A DNA stretch of 48,441 nt from Verrucomicrobiaceae bacterium (GCA_028293825.1 JAQGNY010000035.1:1-48441); one strand, 5' to 3'; counted from the stretch's first letter, positions 36,961-46,559 are shown. Program-made: numbers and translations. Notes: generated by a model from the sequence alone, not told the origin.

Positions 36961-37842
36961 TTAAAAAACATCCACGCCGAGTTCGCGCAACGCGCGCGTT
37001 AAATATTCATCGAGATGCGCGAGATGTTCAGCGCGAACTTCGATGTAATGCCATTGTTGTTTACGGTATAAATCGAGCCGCTCCATCGTTGCGGCAATGG
37101 CGCCGGCGTCGTGCTCATCGCCGCTGACTTCAATATAAACCTGCGCTTGCGGCAACCAAAAATCGGCATGATGTTCCGGCGTTTCCTGCACTAGCGGCAA
37201 GCGGCGATTGCATGCATGCGCAACCCCCGCAAGATACAACCAATGACAAACCAGCCACTCGCTGCGGCTGTGAAAACTGTGACCGTCGAGTGCGCGCAGC
37301 TCAGTTATCGCAGTCAGCAAATCGGCTTCCGGTTGCTCGGCTTCGACATACAGGCGCTGCATATATTCGAACTGCTCGGCCACCAACGAATTTTCCAGCA
37401 AGCTTTCCGGCCAACTGATTTCCGCATCGCCAGCATCGCTTTCAATAATAACGCCACCGACCTGTTCGCCCGCGCGCGTTAAGCGCCAGCCGGAAAAATC
37501 ACGTTGCAATAAGCCAATTTCACCGAGGACACGACGCACTTCGCGCGCGGTAATTTGATATTTGCGTGCAAGCTGCGTGGCGCTGAGCATGCGATTGCTT
37601 TCGATCCCACGCAGCAATTGATGCTCGACGATAATATCCGGCCACACGATGTAGCGGCCGTAACGCCGGCTGTGCACGTATTCGCCGCCTTCGAATTCAC
37701 CCTTGGCAGTGAGCACCCAACCATCTTCCACTTTGCGAATCCAACCGCAGTCGCGCAGCGTTGCGAATAATTGTTGCAACGGAATATCGAGCAATTTCGC
37801 CAACGCGGAAGTCGATAGTTTTTGCTGCTCCGTTGTACTCAT
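36961..37842 (-). CDS. Unknown protein: duplicated DNA-binding-like module plus nuclease-like C-terminus
   Basis: A 293-residue protein with no name I can give. Residues 9-74 and 86-152 are two copies of one module: LS..LA.......I then G(W/L) then GW.LT..GE..GG and finally I.WP; each looks like a small winged-helix unit. Residues about 185-290 resemble a PD-(D/E)XK-type nuclease: SRSEWLVCHWLYLAGV (E195), then HADFWLPQAQVYIEVSG (D227, E238), then YRKQQWHYIEVRAEHL. The usual lysine after the glutamate is replaced (EVS), although lysine 261 could take its place. It starts one base after the dUTPase stop, so both are in one operon. Cellular role unknown. Confidence 0.8.
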   Translation of the reverse strand: MSTTEQQKLSTSALAKLLDIPLQQLFATLRDCGWIRKVEDGWVLTAKGEFEGGEYVHSRRYGRYIVWPDIIVEHQLLRGIESNRMLSATQLARKYQITAREVRRVLGEIGLLQRDFSGWRLTRAGEQVGGVIIESDAGDAEISWPESLLENSLVAEQFEYMQRLYVEAEQPEADLLTAITELRALDGHSFHSRSEWLVCHWLYLAGVAHACNRRLPLVQETPEHHADFWLPQAQVYIEVSGDEHDAGAIAATMERLDLYRKQQWHYIEVRAEHLAHLDEYLTRALRELGVDVF

Positions 37843-37843
37843 C

Positions 37844-38467
37844 TCAGGCGATCACTGTTTGATAGCGCGCGCTTAATGCTTGATAAAGATTTTCTGCAAA
37901 ACTTTCATCGCTGCTATTTTGCTCGCGCAACAATTCCATCAAATGCTCGTTATCTTCGCGACCGTGCCACTGCTTTTGATAAGAGCCATCTTTGTAGCCG
38001 TGATCCTGCCGAAAAAAATTCAATACATTTTTGCCGACGTAGTGCCGGTACAACTCATCGAAATCGAGTTCAACCGCGCGCAATAAATCCCAAAACAGCG
38101 GCACTGAAAATTGTTTGGTATTTAATGCGAAAGCGGCGAGCGCTTCGGTCGCGGTGCGTACATCTTGGTTGTTGTATTGGTGCGCATCGATTGCTGCGGC
38201 CACTTCATCGGCAATAACTTCGATTGATTTATTTTCGATAAACAATGCACTCAAACCGAAGTGCCAAATGTCGATTGCCTCAAGACGCACTTGCCCTATA
38301 TCCGGCGTTTGTTTTTTCCACCATTTGTAGCCGTAGTGTTCCATCAACTCACCGCATTCGATCCAAATGGCGCGAAACCATTCATACCGCTGATCGATCC
38401 ACTGCGGATGAACTTTGGTGTTCATCCGGTCTTGCAGCGTGAGCATGGTGATAAGAGCTTGTTTCAT
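37844..38467 (-). CDS. Dimeric-type dUTP diphosphatase (dUTPase_2 family)
   Basis: All-alpha dUTPase of 207 residues related to MazG, which hydrolyses dUTP to dUMP and keeps uracil out of DNA. The metal-binding motifs are intact: EC.E (E37, E40) in WIECGELMEHYGYKWW, and E..D (E63, D66) in LEAIDIWHFG. A downstream FDELYRHYVGKNVLNFFRQDHGYKDG segment completes the family pattern. Most gammaproteobacteria rely on the trimeric Dut enzyme; whether this genome also has that one cannot be seen. It is first in the minus-strand run with the nuclease-like protein, Ser/Thr kinase and thioesterase. The 127-base gap upstream holds the edd terminator and probably its promoter. Confidence 0.9.
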   Translation of the reverse strand: MKQALITMLTLQDRMNTKVHPQWIDQRYEWFRAIWIECGELMEHYGYKWWKKQTPDIGQVRLEAIDIWHFGLSALFIENKSIEVIADEVAAAIDAHQYNNQDVRTATEALAAFALNTKQFSVPLFWDLLRAVELDFDELYRHYVGKNVLNFFRQDHGYKDGSYQKQWHGREDNEHLMELLREQNSSDESFAENLYQALSARYQTVIA

Positions 38468-38523
38468 CGCGATCTCGGCATGAATAAATAATGGGCGAAG
38501 TTGAATAACGAACGAATAGTAAC

Positions 38524-38547
38524 AAAAAAGCCGATGGCGCGGCCTTT
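38524..38547 (-). terminator. Rho-independent terminator downstream of edd
   Basis: On the minus strand GCCG and CGGC enclose a six-base loop; one G-U and three A-T pairs extend the stem, and the six T that follow the stem partly take part in it. It lies 48 bases past the edd stop and ahead of the dUTPase gene. Confidence 0.65.
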
Positions 38548-38594
38548 GTCCGGTGTTTGCAAAGCGAGGAAATAAATGCGCGACGCGGCAACGA

Positions 38595-40427
38595 TTAGTC
38601 GGTTAAAAGATCTGTGAACAATGTAGCGCCAGCCGATGCCGAAGAAACCATGCGGCGAAAATTACCGAATAAAATACGGCCGGTGTCCAATGCGTCGCTG
38701 GCGGGAATATGCAGCGCGGGCAAGCGCTGCGCCAACTCGGCAGCGTCGACCAGCACGTTGAATTCACCGGCGACGGCATCGATACGAATAAGGTCGCCAT
38801 CACAGATCCGCGCGAGCACGCCGCCATCGAGCGCTTCCGGTGTTAGATGAATTGCTGCCGGTACTTTTCCCGATGCGCCGGACATGCGGCCGTCGGTGAG
38901 CAGCGCGACCTTGTAACCTTTATCGAGCAACACACCGAGCGATGGCGTCAATTTGTGCAGCTCAGGCATGCCATTGGCGCGCGGACCTTGAAAGCGCAGC
39001 ACCGCAATAAAATCGCGATCGAGCGCGCCGGTTTGAAATGCGTCGAGGAATTGCTCTTGGCTGTCGAATACCAAAGCGGGCTGTTCAATCTTCCAATGCT
39101 CCGGCTTTACCGCGGAGGTTTTGATAACCGCCTCGCCCAAATTGCCGTGCAGTACTTTAATGCCGCTGGTCGGCTGAAACGGATTGGCGACCGCGCGTAA
39201 CACCGAATTATCACCGCTACTTAGGGCCGATTCGCGCCACTGCAATTTTCCGTCGGCGCAAATCGCCTGTTGCGAGTACGACGCCAAATCGCCGACGGGT
39301 GCCATCGTCAACACATCGCCATGCAACAAACCGGCGCCGAGTAATTCGCGCACCAAAAATTGAATGCCGCCCGCCGCTGCAAATTGATTTACGTCGGCGC
39401 TGCCGTTCGGATAAACGCGGGCAAGTAGCGGCACCACGTCGGCCAAGTCGGAAAAGTCCGACCAATTAATACGAATGCCTGCCGCCGCCGCAATCGCGAC
39501 CAAATGAATCGTGAGGTTGGTCGAGCCGCCCGTTGCGAGCAAAGCGACGATGCCGTTGACGATGGATTTTTCATCCACCACTTTTCCAATCGGCCGGTAA
39601 TCGTTGTGCAATTTCGTGCGTGCGGCAATTTCATAAGCAGCCGCATCGGTGTAAGCCGCGCGCAATTCCGTATCGGGATTGACGAACGATGAGCCAGGCA
39701 ATTGCAATCCCATGACCTCAATGACGAGCTGATTGCTATTCGCCGTGCCATAAAACGTGCATGTGCCAGGGCTGTGATACGACTCCATTTCCGCCGCGAG
39801 CAATTCGCCGCGACCGATTTTGTTCTCCGCATACTCCTGACGGACGCGTGCTTTTTCTGCATTGGGCAGGCCGGAAGGCATCGGTCCGGCCGGTACAAAC
39901 AACATCGGCAAATGCCCGAATGACAACGCACCGATCAATAAGCCGGGAACAATTTTGTCGCAAATACCAAGCAATAAAACCCCATCAAAGACATCGTGCG
40001 ATAGCGCAACGGCAGTCGATAAGGCGATCACATCGCGGCTGAATAATCCCACTTCCATACCGACGCGACCTTGCGTCACGCCATCGCACATGGCCGGCAC
40101 GCCGCCGGCGACTTGCGCGGTGGCGTGTACTTGCGCAAGCGCTTTTTTTAGAGCTGCAGGGTAACTCGCGTACGGTACGTGCGCGGACAACATATCGTTG
40201 TACGCGGTGACGATGGCGATATGCGGTTGCACGGAATGGGTGACGGCGCTTTTTTCCGCACCGGCGCAACCAGCCACAACATGCGCGAGGTTGCCGCAGC
40301 TAATCGCGCCGCGTGAATTATCGCGTTGCGCACTCTGTTCGATACGATCGAGATAACGCCGGCGACTGTCGCGACTGCGTTCGATAATGCGTTCAGTTAC
40401 GGCTGCAACCCGTTCATGAACATTCAT
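38595..40427 (-). CDS. edd: Phosphogluconate dehydratase
   Basis: Entner-Doudoroff enzyme that turns 6-phosphogluconate into 2-keto-3-deoxy-6-phosphogluconate; 610 residues, the usual length. The IlvD/Edd family is shown by [31 protein letters not shown] and [11 protein letters not shown], the latter two with cysteines that bind the iron-sulfur cluster. The [29 protein letters not shown] region and a C-terminal [17 protein letters not shown] are also typical. GAGGAG precedes ATG 40427. It follows zwf by 39 bases in one operon. The next pathway gene, eda, is not in the window. Confidence 0.96.
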   Translation of the reverse strand: MNVHERVAAVTERIIERSRDSRRRYLDRIEQSAQRDNSRGAISCGNLAHVVAGCAGAEKSAVTHSVQPHIAIVTAYNDMLSAHVPYASYPAALKKALAQVHATAQVAGGVPAMCDGVTQGRVGMEVGLFSRDVIALSTAVALSHDVFDGVLLLGICDKIVPGLLIGALSFGHLPMLFVPAGPMPSGLPNAEKARVRQEYAENKIGRGELLAAEMESYHSPGTCTFYGTANSNQLVIEVMGLQLPGSSFVNPDTELRAAYTDAAAYEIAARTKLHNDYRPIGKVVDEKSIVNGIVALLATGGSTNLTIHLVAIAAAAGIRINWSDFSDLADVVPLLARVYPNGSADVNQFAAAGGIQFLVRELLGAGLLHGDVLTMAPVGDLASYSQQAICADGKLQWRESALSSGDNSVLRAVANPFQPTSGIKVLHGNLGEAVIKTSAVKPEHWKIEQPALVFDSQEQFLDAFQTGALDRDFIAVLRFQGPRANGMPELHKLTPSLGVLLDKGYKVALLTDGRMSGASGKVPAAIHLTPEALDGGVLARICDGDLIRIDAVAGEFNVLVDAAELAQRLPALHIPASDALDTGRILFGNFRRMVSSASAGATLFTDLLTD

Positions 40428-40466
40428 GAAAAACTCCTCAGCGTAAAACGCGCATTAAACGTCACA

Positions 40467-41909
40467 TCAATACGCCAGCCATTCGCGATCTTCCATGTGC
40501 AATAACGTGTCGGCCTTGGTCGGACCGGTACTGCCCGCCGGATAAGGCGCGACCGCGAAACCGGAACGGCCCCATAAATCCCGCACCGAATCGATCCAGC
40601 GCCACGATGTTTCGATCTCATCCTCGCGCACGAATAAAGTTTGGTCGCCGCGCAATGCAGCGGCAAGTAACCGTTCGTACGCCGTGTAGCCGCGCGCGAC
40701 TTTGCGTCGATCAAGATGTAAATCGAGTGATGTCGTTTCCAACTCAAGCTGTTCGCTCATCCGCGATTTGGTGGCGATGGTGAGGCGAATCCATTCCTCC
40801 GGTTGCAGCTTGATCATCAATCGATTGGGAATTGGCGGCAGATCATTGCCGCGCGAAAACATGGAATGCAGGATCGGTTTAAATTGCACGGTGATGGTGG
40901 CGGTGGCTTCGCGCATGCGCTTGCCGGTACGCAAATAAAACGGCACGCCCGACCAGCGTTGATTTTGTACATAGGTGCGAATCGCAACGAAGGTTTCAGC
41001 GCGGCCATCCGGCACTTCATCGCGATAACCCGGCACTTGCTCGCCGCTGATAAAACCTTCGCTGTATTGACCCGCGACGATGCGCGTTGGCTCATGCTGT
41101 TCCGGTCGCGCCAGGGCGCGTAATACTTTTACTTTTTCATCGCGGATATCTTCGGCGGCCAAACTGAACGGATGCTCCATCGCCACGAATGCAAGCATTT
41201 GCAGCATATGGTTTTGCACCATATCGCGCAGTGCACCGGTCTCTTCATAAAAAGAGCCACGACTTTCTACACCGATCGTTTCCGTCACGGCAATTTGCAC
41301 GTGATCAATACAGGTCGAATTCCATAAATGATCGAGAAAAAAATTACCAAAACGTAGCGCCAGCAAATTCTGAACAGTTTCTTTGCCGAGGTAATGATCG
41401 ATGCGATAAATACGGCGCTCTTCGAATGCTTTCAACATGGCCGCATTTATCGCGCGACCTGACTTCAAATCGGAACCGAGTGGCTTCTCGACAATCAATC
41501 GCGATTCGCCCGATGACAAGTCATAAGCCGCGAGCTTTTCAGTAATGGGGACAAATAAGGACGGTGGTGTTGCCACATAAAATAATCGAAGTCGCGAGGA
41601 TTCCTCCGCGAGCCTATCGCGTAACGGACCCCAACCCTCATCGGAAGTGATATCGCAATCGACTGAAAAAACGCAGGCAAGAAATTGATCCAGCATTACT
41701 GCATCGGTGGCATTACTACTCGCGCGCAACGCATCGCCAACACGGCTGCGAAATGTATCGTCACTTTCGCGTCGTCTCGATACCGAAATGATGCGATCGC
41801 CAGCAGTAAATTCGCCGTTACGAAACAGGCCCCACAGCGCTGGATACAACTTGCGAAAGGCAAGATCGCCGGACCCACCAAACAAGACAAAATCCCGTTG
41901 CTGATTCAT
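40467..41909 (-). CDS. zwf: Glucose-6-phosphate 1-dehydrogenase
   Basis: Oxidises glucose 6-phosphate with NADP or NAD to 6-phosphogluconolactone; 480 residues. The coenzyme site is FGGSGDLAFRKLYPAL, the substrate-binding and catalytic part is IDHYLGKETVQNLLALRFGN, and the structural VQNHMLQMLAFVAME stretch follows. It feeds the Entner-Doudoroff dehydratase gene 39 bases downstream; pgl and eda are not seen. The ATG 41909 has no strong ribosome binding site. The 107-base gap to recX upstream shows no clear HexR box, so its regulation is not readable. Confidence 0.96.
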   Translation of the reverse strand: MNQQRDFVLFGGSGDLAFRKLYPALWGLFRNGEFTAGDRIISVSRRRESDDTFRSRVGDALRASSNATDAVMLDQFLACVFSVDCDITSDEGWGPLRDRLAEESSRLRLFYVATPPSLFVPITEKLAAYDLSSGESRLIVEKPLGSDLKSGRAINAAMLKAFEERRIYRIDHYLGKETVQNLLALRFGNFFLDHLWNSTCIDHVQIAVTETIGVESRGSFYEETGALRDMVQNHMLQMLAFVAMEHPFSLAAEDIRDEKVKVLRALARPEQHEPTRIVAGQYSEGFISGEQVPGYRDEVPDGRAETFVAIRTYVQNQRWSGVPFYLRTGKRMREATATITVQFKPILHSMFSRGNDLPPIPNRLMIKLQPEEWIRLTIATKSRMSEQLELETTSLDLHLDRRKVARGYTAYERLLAAALRGDQTLFVREDEIETSWRWIDSVRDLWGRSGFAVAPYPAGSTGPTKADTLLHMEDREWLAY

Positions 41910-42016
41910 GCGCTGACCACTCTGCTCGCCGCGATAAGGTCATTATCATGCACGAGTTTGCGAAGTCAATTTGGAAAAGTTTTTGTGAGAGGTGAAAAAA
42001 TTGTGCAGAAAGCTTT

Positions 42017-42457
42017 TTATAAATCGTCGATGCCGACAAAACCGCGATATTGTAAAAAACGCAATCGCATGGCTTTCTCTTTAAAATCCAGCGGCGCATT
42101 TACACCGAATTTATTCTGCAATAATTTTTGCTGATTAGCAGCCCAGTCGATATCGCTCTGTGCAAATGTATCGTTGATCAGCGCGTCGTTTATTCCGCGT
42201 TCGCGCAGCTCCGATTTAATGCGTTGCGGTCCATATAATTTTTGCGCGCGACTGCGTAAATACACTTCGGCGTAACGACTATCGCTTTGTAATTTTTCAT
42301 CGCGTAAGCGTTCCACTTCACCACGAATCAATTCACTGGCACCGAATCGATGCGTCAACTTGCGCGTTAATTCGTAACAGCTATGTTCGCGACGGGCCAG
42401 CAAATCCATTGCTGCCCGTCGAATATCTACTGCGGAAAACGCCGAAACATCGTTCAA
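42017..42457 (-). CDS. recX: Regulatory protein RecX
   Basis: Small modulator of RecA filaments, 146 residues. The family repeat helices are visible: AMDLLARREHSCYELTRKL, RGEVERLRDEKLQSDSRYAEVYLRSRA and YGPQRIKSELRERGI. It lies 17 bases downstream of the recA stop on the same strand, the classic arrangement, so it is made from the SOS-controlled recA transcript. The start appears to be a TTG at 42457; the nearby ATG is out of frame and the first in-frame ATG (residue 17) would remove part of the first helix. A weak start fits the need for far less RecX than RecA. Confidence 0.93.
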   Translation of the reverse strand: MNDVSAFSAVDIRRAAMDLLARREHSCYELTRKLTHRFGASELIRGEVERLRDEKLQSDSRYAEVYLRSRAQKLYGPQRIKSELRERGINDALINDTFAQSDIDWAANQQKLLQNKFGVNAPLDFKEKAMRLRFLQYRGFVGIDDL

Positions 42458-42474
42458 AACGCTGTACCGTTCCG

Positions 42475-43515
42475 TTACTCTTCGACTTCTTCAGCGACAC
42501 CGGATTTTTCAGTGACTGGCGGCAACGGCGCATTCAACAACTCGGCACGAATATCCCGTTCGATAACTTCACTGATCTGCGGATTGTCCTCGAGGAATTT
42601 CGCCGCATTGGCTTTGCCCTGTCCGATTTTGTCGCCTTTGTACGCGTACCAAGCACCAGATTTTTCGATCAGGCTCAATTTCACGCCGAGATCGATAACC
42701 TCGCCCATACGGTAAATACCTTTGCCGTACATAATCTGGAATTCAGCCTGGCGAAACGGCGGTGCCACTTTGTTTTTCACAACTTTGACGCGAGTTTCGG
42801 AGCCGACCACTTCTTCGCCGTCTTTCACCGCGCCGGTGCGGCGAATATCGAGACGAACCGACGAATAAAATTTCAGCGCGTTACCGCCGGTGGTGGTTTC
42901 CGGGTTGCCGAACATCACACCGATTTTCATACGAATCTGGTTGATGAAAATAACCAAGCTGTTGGTCTGCTTGATGGTGCCGGTTAATTTACGCATCGCC
43001 TGGCTGAGCAACCGCGCCTGTAAGCCGACATGCGAATCGCCCATCTCGCCTTCGATTTCCGCTTTCGGCACCAATGCCGCTACCGAATCGACCACGAGCA
43101 CATCCACCGCGCCGGAGCGCACCAGCATTTCCACTACTTCCAGTGCCTGCTCGCCGGTATCGGGCTGTGACACGATCAGGTCGTCGATATTGACGCCGAG
43201 CTTTTCAGCGTAGACAGGATCAAGCGCGTGTTCCGCGTCAATAAACGCAGCGGTGCCGCCCATTTTTTGCGCTTGCGCAATTACCGATAACGTCAGCGTG
43301 GTTTTACCCGACGATTCAGGTCCGTAAATTTCTACGATACGGCCGCGCGGCAAACCGCCAACGCCGAGCGCGACATCCAGCCCGAGCGAACCGGTGGAAA
43401 TAACCGGCATGGCGGCATGTATGTGATCGCCCATGCGCATAACGGTGCCTTTGCCGAACTGACGTTCAATCTGCGACAGGGCCGCGCTGAGTGCTTTTTG
43501 TTTGTTGTCGTCCAT
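42475..43515 (-). CDS. recA: Recombinase RecA
   Basis: DNA-dependent ATPase for homologous recombination and SOS induction; 346 residues. Walker A is GPESSGKTT, Walker B is VDVLVVDSV, loop L1 is [10 protein letters not shown] and loop L2 begins [22 protein letters not shown]. The C-terminus is acidic (GVAEEVEE) as in other gammaproteobacteria. GAGGATT precedes ATG 43515. A LexA box overlaps the promoter about 65 bases upstream, and recX follows. Divergent to a cyclic-di-GMP gene; the common cinA neighbour is absent here. Confidence 0.98.
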   Translation of the reverse strand: MDDNKQKALSAALSQIERQFGKGTVMRMGDHIHAAMPVISTGSLGLDVALGVGGLPRGRIVEIYGPESSGKTTLTLSVIAQAQKMGGTAAFIDAEHALDPVYAEKLGVNIDDLIVSQPDTGEQALEVVEMLVRSGAVDVLVVDSVAALVPKAEIEGEMGDSHVGLQARLLSQAMRKLTGTIKQTNSLVIFINQIRMKIGVMFGNPETTTGGNALKFYSSVRLDIRRTGAVKDGEEVVGSETRVKVVKNKVAPPFRQAEFQIMYGKGIYRMGEVIDLGVKLSLIEKSGAWYAYKGDKIGQGKANAAKFLEDNPQISEVIERDIRAELLNAPLPPVTEKSGVAEEVEE

Positions 43516-43578
43516 CCGGGTAATCCTCGTGCTGATTAAGACTGTAGTTAAAGCGAACGGAGTGGATTAAACCAGATT

Positions 43579-43608
43579 ACTGTATGAATGAACAGTGCTT
43601 GGCGGCAA
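43579..43608 (-). promoter_or_regulatory. recA promoter
   Basis: On the minus strand, -35 TTGCCG (43603-43608) and -10 TACAGT (43579-43584) are separated by 18 bases. The LexA box covers the -10 and most of the spacer, so bound LexA would block RNA polymerase. Both hexamers deviate from consensus; the position and the operator support the call. Confidence 0.55.
43580..43595. promoter_or_regulatory. LexA box (SOS operator) of recA
   Basis: CTGTATGAATGAACAG matches the gammaproteobacterial consensus CTGT-N8-ACAG exactly. It lies 65 bases upstream of the recA start codon and overlaps the recA promoter. It implies LexA repression of recA and recX with induction after DNA damage. Confidence 0.92.
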
Positions 43609-43823
43609 ATTTTTTAGCGCGTGTAAAACAATGGTTTGTAAGGAGCGGCAAACATAAAACCTGCACTGTGCCTTGTTTTGCCCACACTTTTTGCCTACTT
43701 TTATCGAGAAGCTTGAATACCCGCCAGGCATGGCCCGAGCCGCATTGATGGCAGCTCGCCAGAGTGAAGACAGTTGGTTCACTCAAACAATCGCAAATTC
43801 TCCCAAAAAATTAATCGGTGCCT

Positions 43824-46460
43824 ATGCCGTTATTAACGTCGCCGACTGACTCCCGCGCCGATACTTGGCCGCTCAAAGCGCTGACTGCGTTATCGAGCCA
43901 GCCGCGCCTGCAATATGGCCTGTTTGCACTGGTCTATTTCGGATGCGCGCTATCCAGTATTTATTTGACGCGTCAGCCCGGCCATGTCGCGGCGATTTGG
44001 TGGCCCAACGCGCTGATGTTGGCCACAGTGCTGCGCGCGTCGCGCACGCGGCACCGCCAGTTTCTTGCAGTTGGACTGGCCGCGAGCCTCGCGGCCAACG
44101 CGCTTACTGGCTATAGCGCACTACAGATTATCGGCTTCCCGTTGTGCGATTTGCTCGAAGTCGTACTCTGCTTGCGTTTGCTGAAACGCGGCTGGCCGCA
44201 GCTCGACATCTGTTACAACGTGCGCCACTTTATCGCCGTGCTCATGGTGGCACTGGGATTGGGCGCCACCTGCTCGGCGACGCTCGCCATCGCGCTAATT
44301 GGATTCACTGGCGGCAATATCGATGGCGTTTGGAGCTCTTGGTGGCTGGCTGAATGCATCGGCATGATCAGTTTGTTGCCCATTGGCGTGTCGATTTCGT
44401 CCGCATCGCTGAAACAAAATTTCGTCGGCCGCGCAAAGTACGAAATTATTCCTATTGCCGCCATGTCTTTGGTGGTCACCTGGATGAGCCTACATCTGGT
44501 GTCGTTCCCATTCGTGGTGATTGCAATCCCTTTGTTGATCGCGTCACAGCGGATGAACCTGCTCGGCACCGCATTGATCGGTTTGGCTAACGTGCTGCTG
44601 GCGTTGGCGGTGGCGCTTAACCCCGAGCTGAAAATTAAATTGATCGATTTTTCCATCGCCCGTCATCAGGTTTTGATTGCGATGGCACTGTCGCTGATCG
44701 GGCCATTGCTGGTCGCGGTGTTGATGAATCAGCGGCAGCGCGTACTGCGGCATTTGCAGGAAAACGAACGCACGCTTAGCGATGCCATGGAATACGCGTC
44801 GATCGGCATGGCGTTAATTTCCTTGGAAGGTCGCTGGATCAAAGTAAATCCGGCGCTGACATCCATTCTGGGTTACACCGCGAAAGAATTGCAGGCGCTG
44901 AGCTTTCAAGACATCACCTATCCCGACGATTTGGTGTCCGATCTGGAGCTGGTTGGAAAAATAATCGCCGGCGAGATCAGCCATTACGTGCTGGAAAAAC
45001 GCTACATCTGCAAGGACGGCGGCATCATCTGGGCGAATCTATCGGTCTCCGGTGTGTATGGCGAAAACGGCAAGGTTGCGAGCTTCGTCTCCCAAATCGA
45101 AAATATCGACGATCGCAAACACGCCGAATTTCAGCGCCTGGTATTTCAACGCGAACTCGAACATCGCGCCCGCCACGATGCGTTAACCGGCTTAATCAAT
45201 CGCCAGAGTTTCGAGTATGAAGCGCGGCGTCTGCTCGACGATGCCGACACGGACCGCCAGCACATCGCCTGTTTTCTCGACCTGGATCGCTTCAAAGTAT
45301 TGAACGACAGCGCCGGTCACGCCGCTGGCGATGCGCTATTGCGCGAAATCGCCGTCAGTCTCAGCGCGAAAATTCGTTCGCACGATATCGTCGCGCGCCT
45401 CGGTGGCGATGAATTTGGCTTACTGTTACCCGATTGCCCGCTCGAACCGGCGCGACGCATCGCTGAAAGTGTCATCGAAGCGATCAACTCCACCCACTTC
45501 ACCTGGAATGGCCGCGTCTTCGATGTCGGCGCCAGTATCGGTTTAGTGCCATTCGCGCCGGGCTCAATCAATTTCAACGAGTTGCTGAGCCGCGCCGACG
45601 TCGCGTGCTACACCGCGAAGAACGAAGGCCGCAACCGCGTCGTGGTTTATTCGGACAATGAAGGCGACGCCGCGCGCGATCACTCGCAGATCCAAATGGC
45701 GGCGAGTATTCGCGAAGCGCTGCAGAACGAACGCTTTTGCTTGTACGCGCAGGAAATCACACCGCTGGCGCCGAATAATCGCAGCCGCGCCATCGAGCTG
45801 CTGGTGCGACTGCGCACTGAACAGGGCCAGTTACTGCCGCCCGGCGCATTTATTCCCGCTGCCGAGCGCTACGGCTTGATGGCGGGCATCGATCGCTGGG
45901 TAATCAGCAAAGCATTGATCGAACTGGGTGATGAGCTGAAACAAATCGACAATTTATCGATTGCGATCAACTTGTCGGGCACTTCGTTCAACGAGCCGGA
46001 GTTTGCGCTGTGGCTGCGCGATATTGTGCGCCGCTCGCCGCTGCCCGCCTCGCGTATTTGTTTTGAGCTAACCGAAACCGCGCTTATCAATCATCTGAGC
46101 GGCGCCGCCGAAGTGATTCGTCTGATTCAAGAGGAAGGCTGCGCGGTGGCGCTCGACGATTTCGGCAGCGGGCTGAGCTCATTTACTTACCTGAAAAACT
46201 TCGCCGTGCAATTCGTGAAAATCGACGGCAGCTTTGTGCGCGCGATCAATCACAGCCAGATCGATCTCGCGATTGTCGAATCCATCAATGAAATCGCACA
46301 CCGCCTCGGCGCCGAAACGGTAGCCGAATACGTCGAAGACATGGCCATCGCGCGGCGCCTGCATGACATTGGCGTCGATTACGCGCAGGGCTACGCATTC
46401 GCCAAACCGGAGCCGATCGAAACCGTAATCGCGCGCTCGGCATTGCTCGCCGCCGTCTAG
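43824..46460 (+). CDS. MASE1-PAS-GGDEF-EAL cyclic-di-GMP synthase/phosphodiesterase
   Basis: Membrane signalling protein of about 878 residues. Eight hydrophobic segments between about residues 30 and 300 match the MASE1 sensor (the HVAAIWWPNALMLA segment is typical). PAS follows at about 315-440. The GGDEF domain has an intact RLGGDEFGLL site (G527), so it should make cyclic-di-GMP. The EAL domain has ELLVRL in place of EALLR (E658) but keeps NLSGTSF, FELTETALI, LDDFGSGLSS, VKIDGSF and the late ETVAEYVE, so it may still hydrolyse the dinucleotide. A GTG two codons earlier (43818) is an alternative start. It is a single gene between recA (divergent) and mutS. Confidence 0.93.
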   Translation: MPLLTSPTDSRADTWPLKALTALSSQPRLQYGLFALVYFGCALSSIYLTRQPGHVAAIWWPNALMLATVLRASRTRHRQFLAVGLAASLAANALTGYSALQIIGFPLCDLLEVVLCLRLLKRGWPQLDICYNVRHFIAVLMVALGLGATCSATLAIALIGFTGGNIDGVWSSWWLAECIGMISLLPIGVSISSASLKQNFVGRAKYEIIPIAAMSLVVTWMSLHLVSFPFVVIAIPLLIASQRMNLLGTALIGLANVLLALAVALNPELKIKLIDFSIARHQVLIAMALSLIGPLLVAVLMNQRQRVLRHLQENERTLSDAMEYASIGMALISLEGRWIKVNPALTSILGYTAKELQALSFQDITYPDDLVSDLELVGKIIAGEISHYVLEKRYICKDGGIIWANLSVSGVYGENGKVASFVSQIENIDDRKHAEFQRLVFQRELEHRARHDALTGLINRQSFEYEARRLLDDADTDRQHIACFLDLDRFKVLNDSAGHAAGDALLREIAVSLSAKIRSHDIVARLGGDEFGLLLPDCPLEPARRIAESVIEAINSTHFTWNGRVFDVGASIGLVPFAPGSINFNELLSRADVACYTAKNEGRNRVVVYSDNEGDAARDHSQIQMAASIREALQNERFCLYAQEITPLAPNNRSRAIELLVRLRTEQGQLLPPGAFIPAAERYGLMAGIDRWVISKALIELGDELKQIDNLSIAINLSGTSFNEPEFALWLRDIVRRSPLPASRICFELTETALINHLSGAAEVIRLIQEEGCAVALDDFGSGLSSFTYLKNFAVQFVKIDGSFVRAINHSQIDLAIVESINEIAHRLGAETVAEYVEDMAIARRLHDIGVDYAQGYAFAKPEPIETVIARSALLAAV

Positions 46461-46465
46461 AACGG

Positions 46466-46496
46466 TTGGCCCCGCACATCGCGGATAACGTACAAT
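46466..46496 (+). promoter_or_regulatory. Candidate mutS promoter
   Basis: TTGGCC (46466-46471) and TACAAT (46491-46496) are 19 bases apart, about 64 bases upstream of the mutS start. The spacing is longer than ideal, so this is a weak call. Confidence 0.35.
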
Positions 46497-46559
46497 CCGC
46501 CGCTCAAAACGCGGCAATCGCCGCTGCCCTAGCCCGCCTTGCTCACCCAGGTTGCCGCG

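Larger units (their letters stand above)
43516..43823. other. Divergent regulatory gap between recA and the GGDEF-EAL gene
   Basis: About 300 bases without a supported gene. The recA promoter and LexA box occupy its left part. A minus-strand frame at 43577-43786 crosses the promoter and is not regarded as real. The right part should hold the start region of the cyclic-di-GMP gene, but no good promoter match was seen there. Confidence 0.6.

Noticed and set aside
41910-42016. Search for a HexR operator upstream of zwf
   Set aside because: No TGTA-N7-TACA-type palindrome was found; only an unrelated TGTAGTTAAA string upstream of recA.
43577-43786. Minus-strand open frame of about 69 codons upstream of recA
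   Set aside because: It starts at GTG without a ribosome binding site and runs through the recA promoter and LexA box; no family resemblance.
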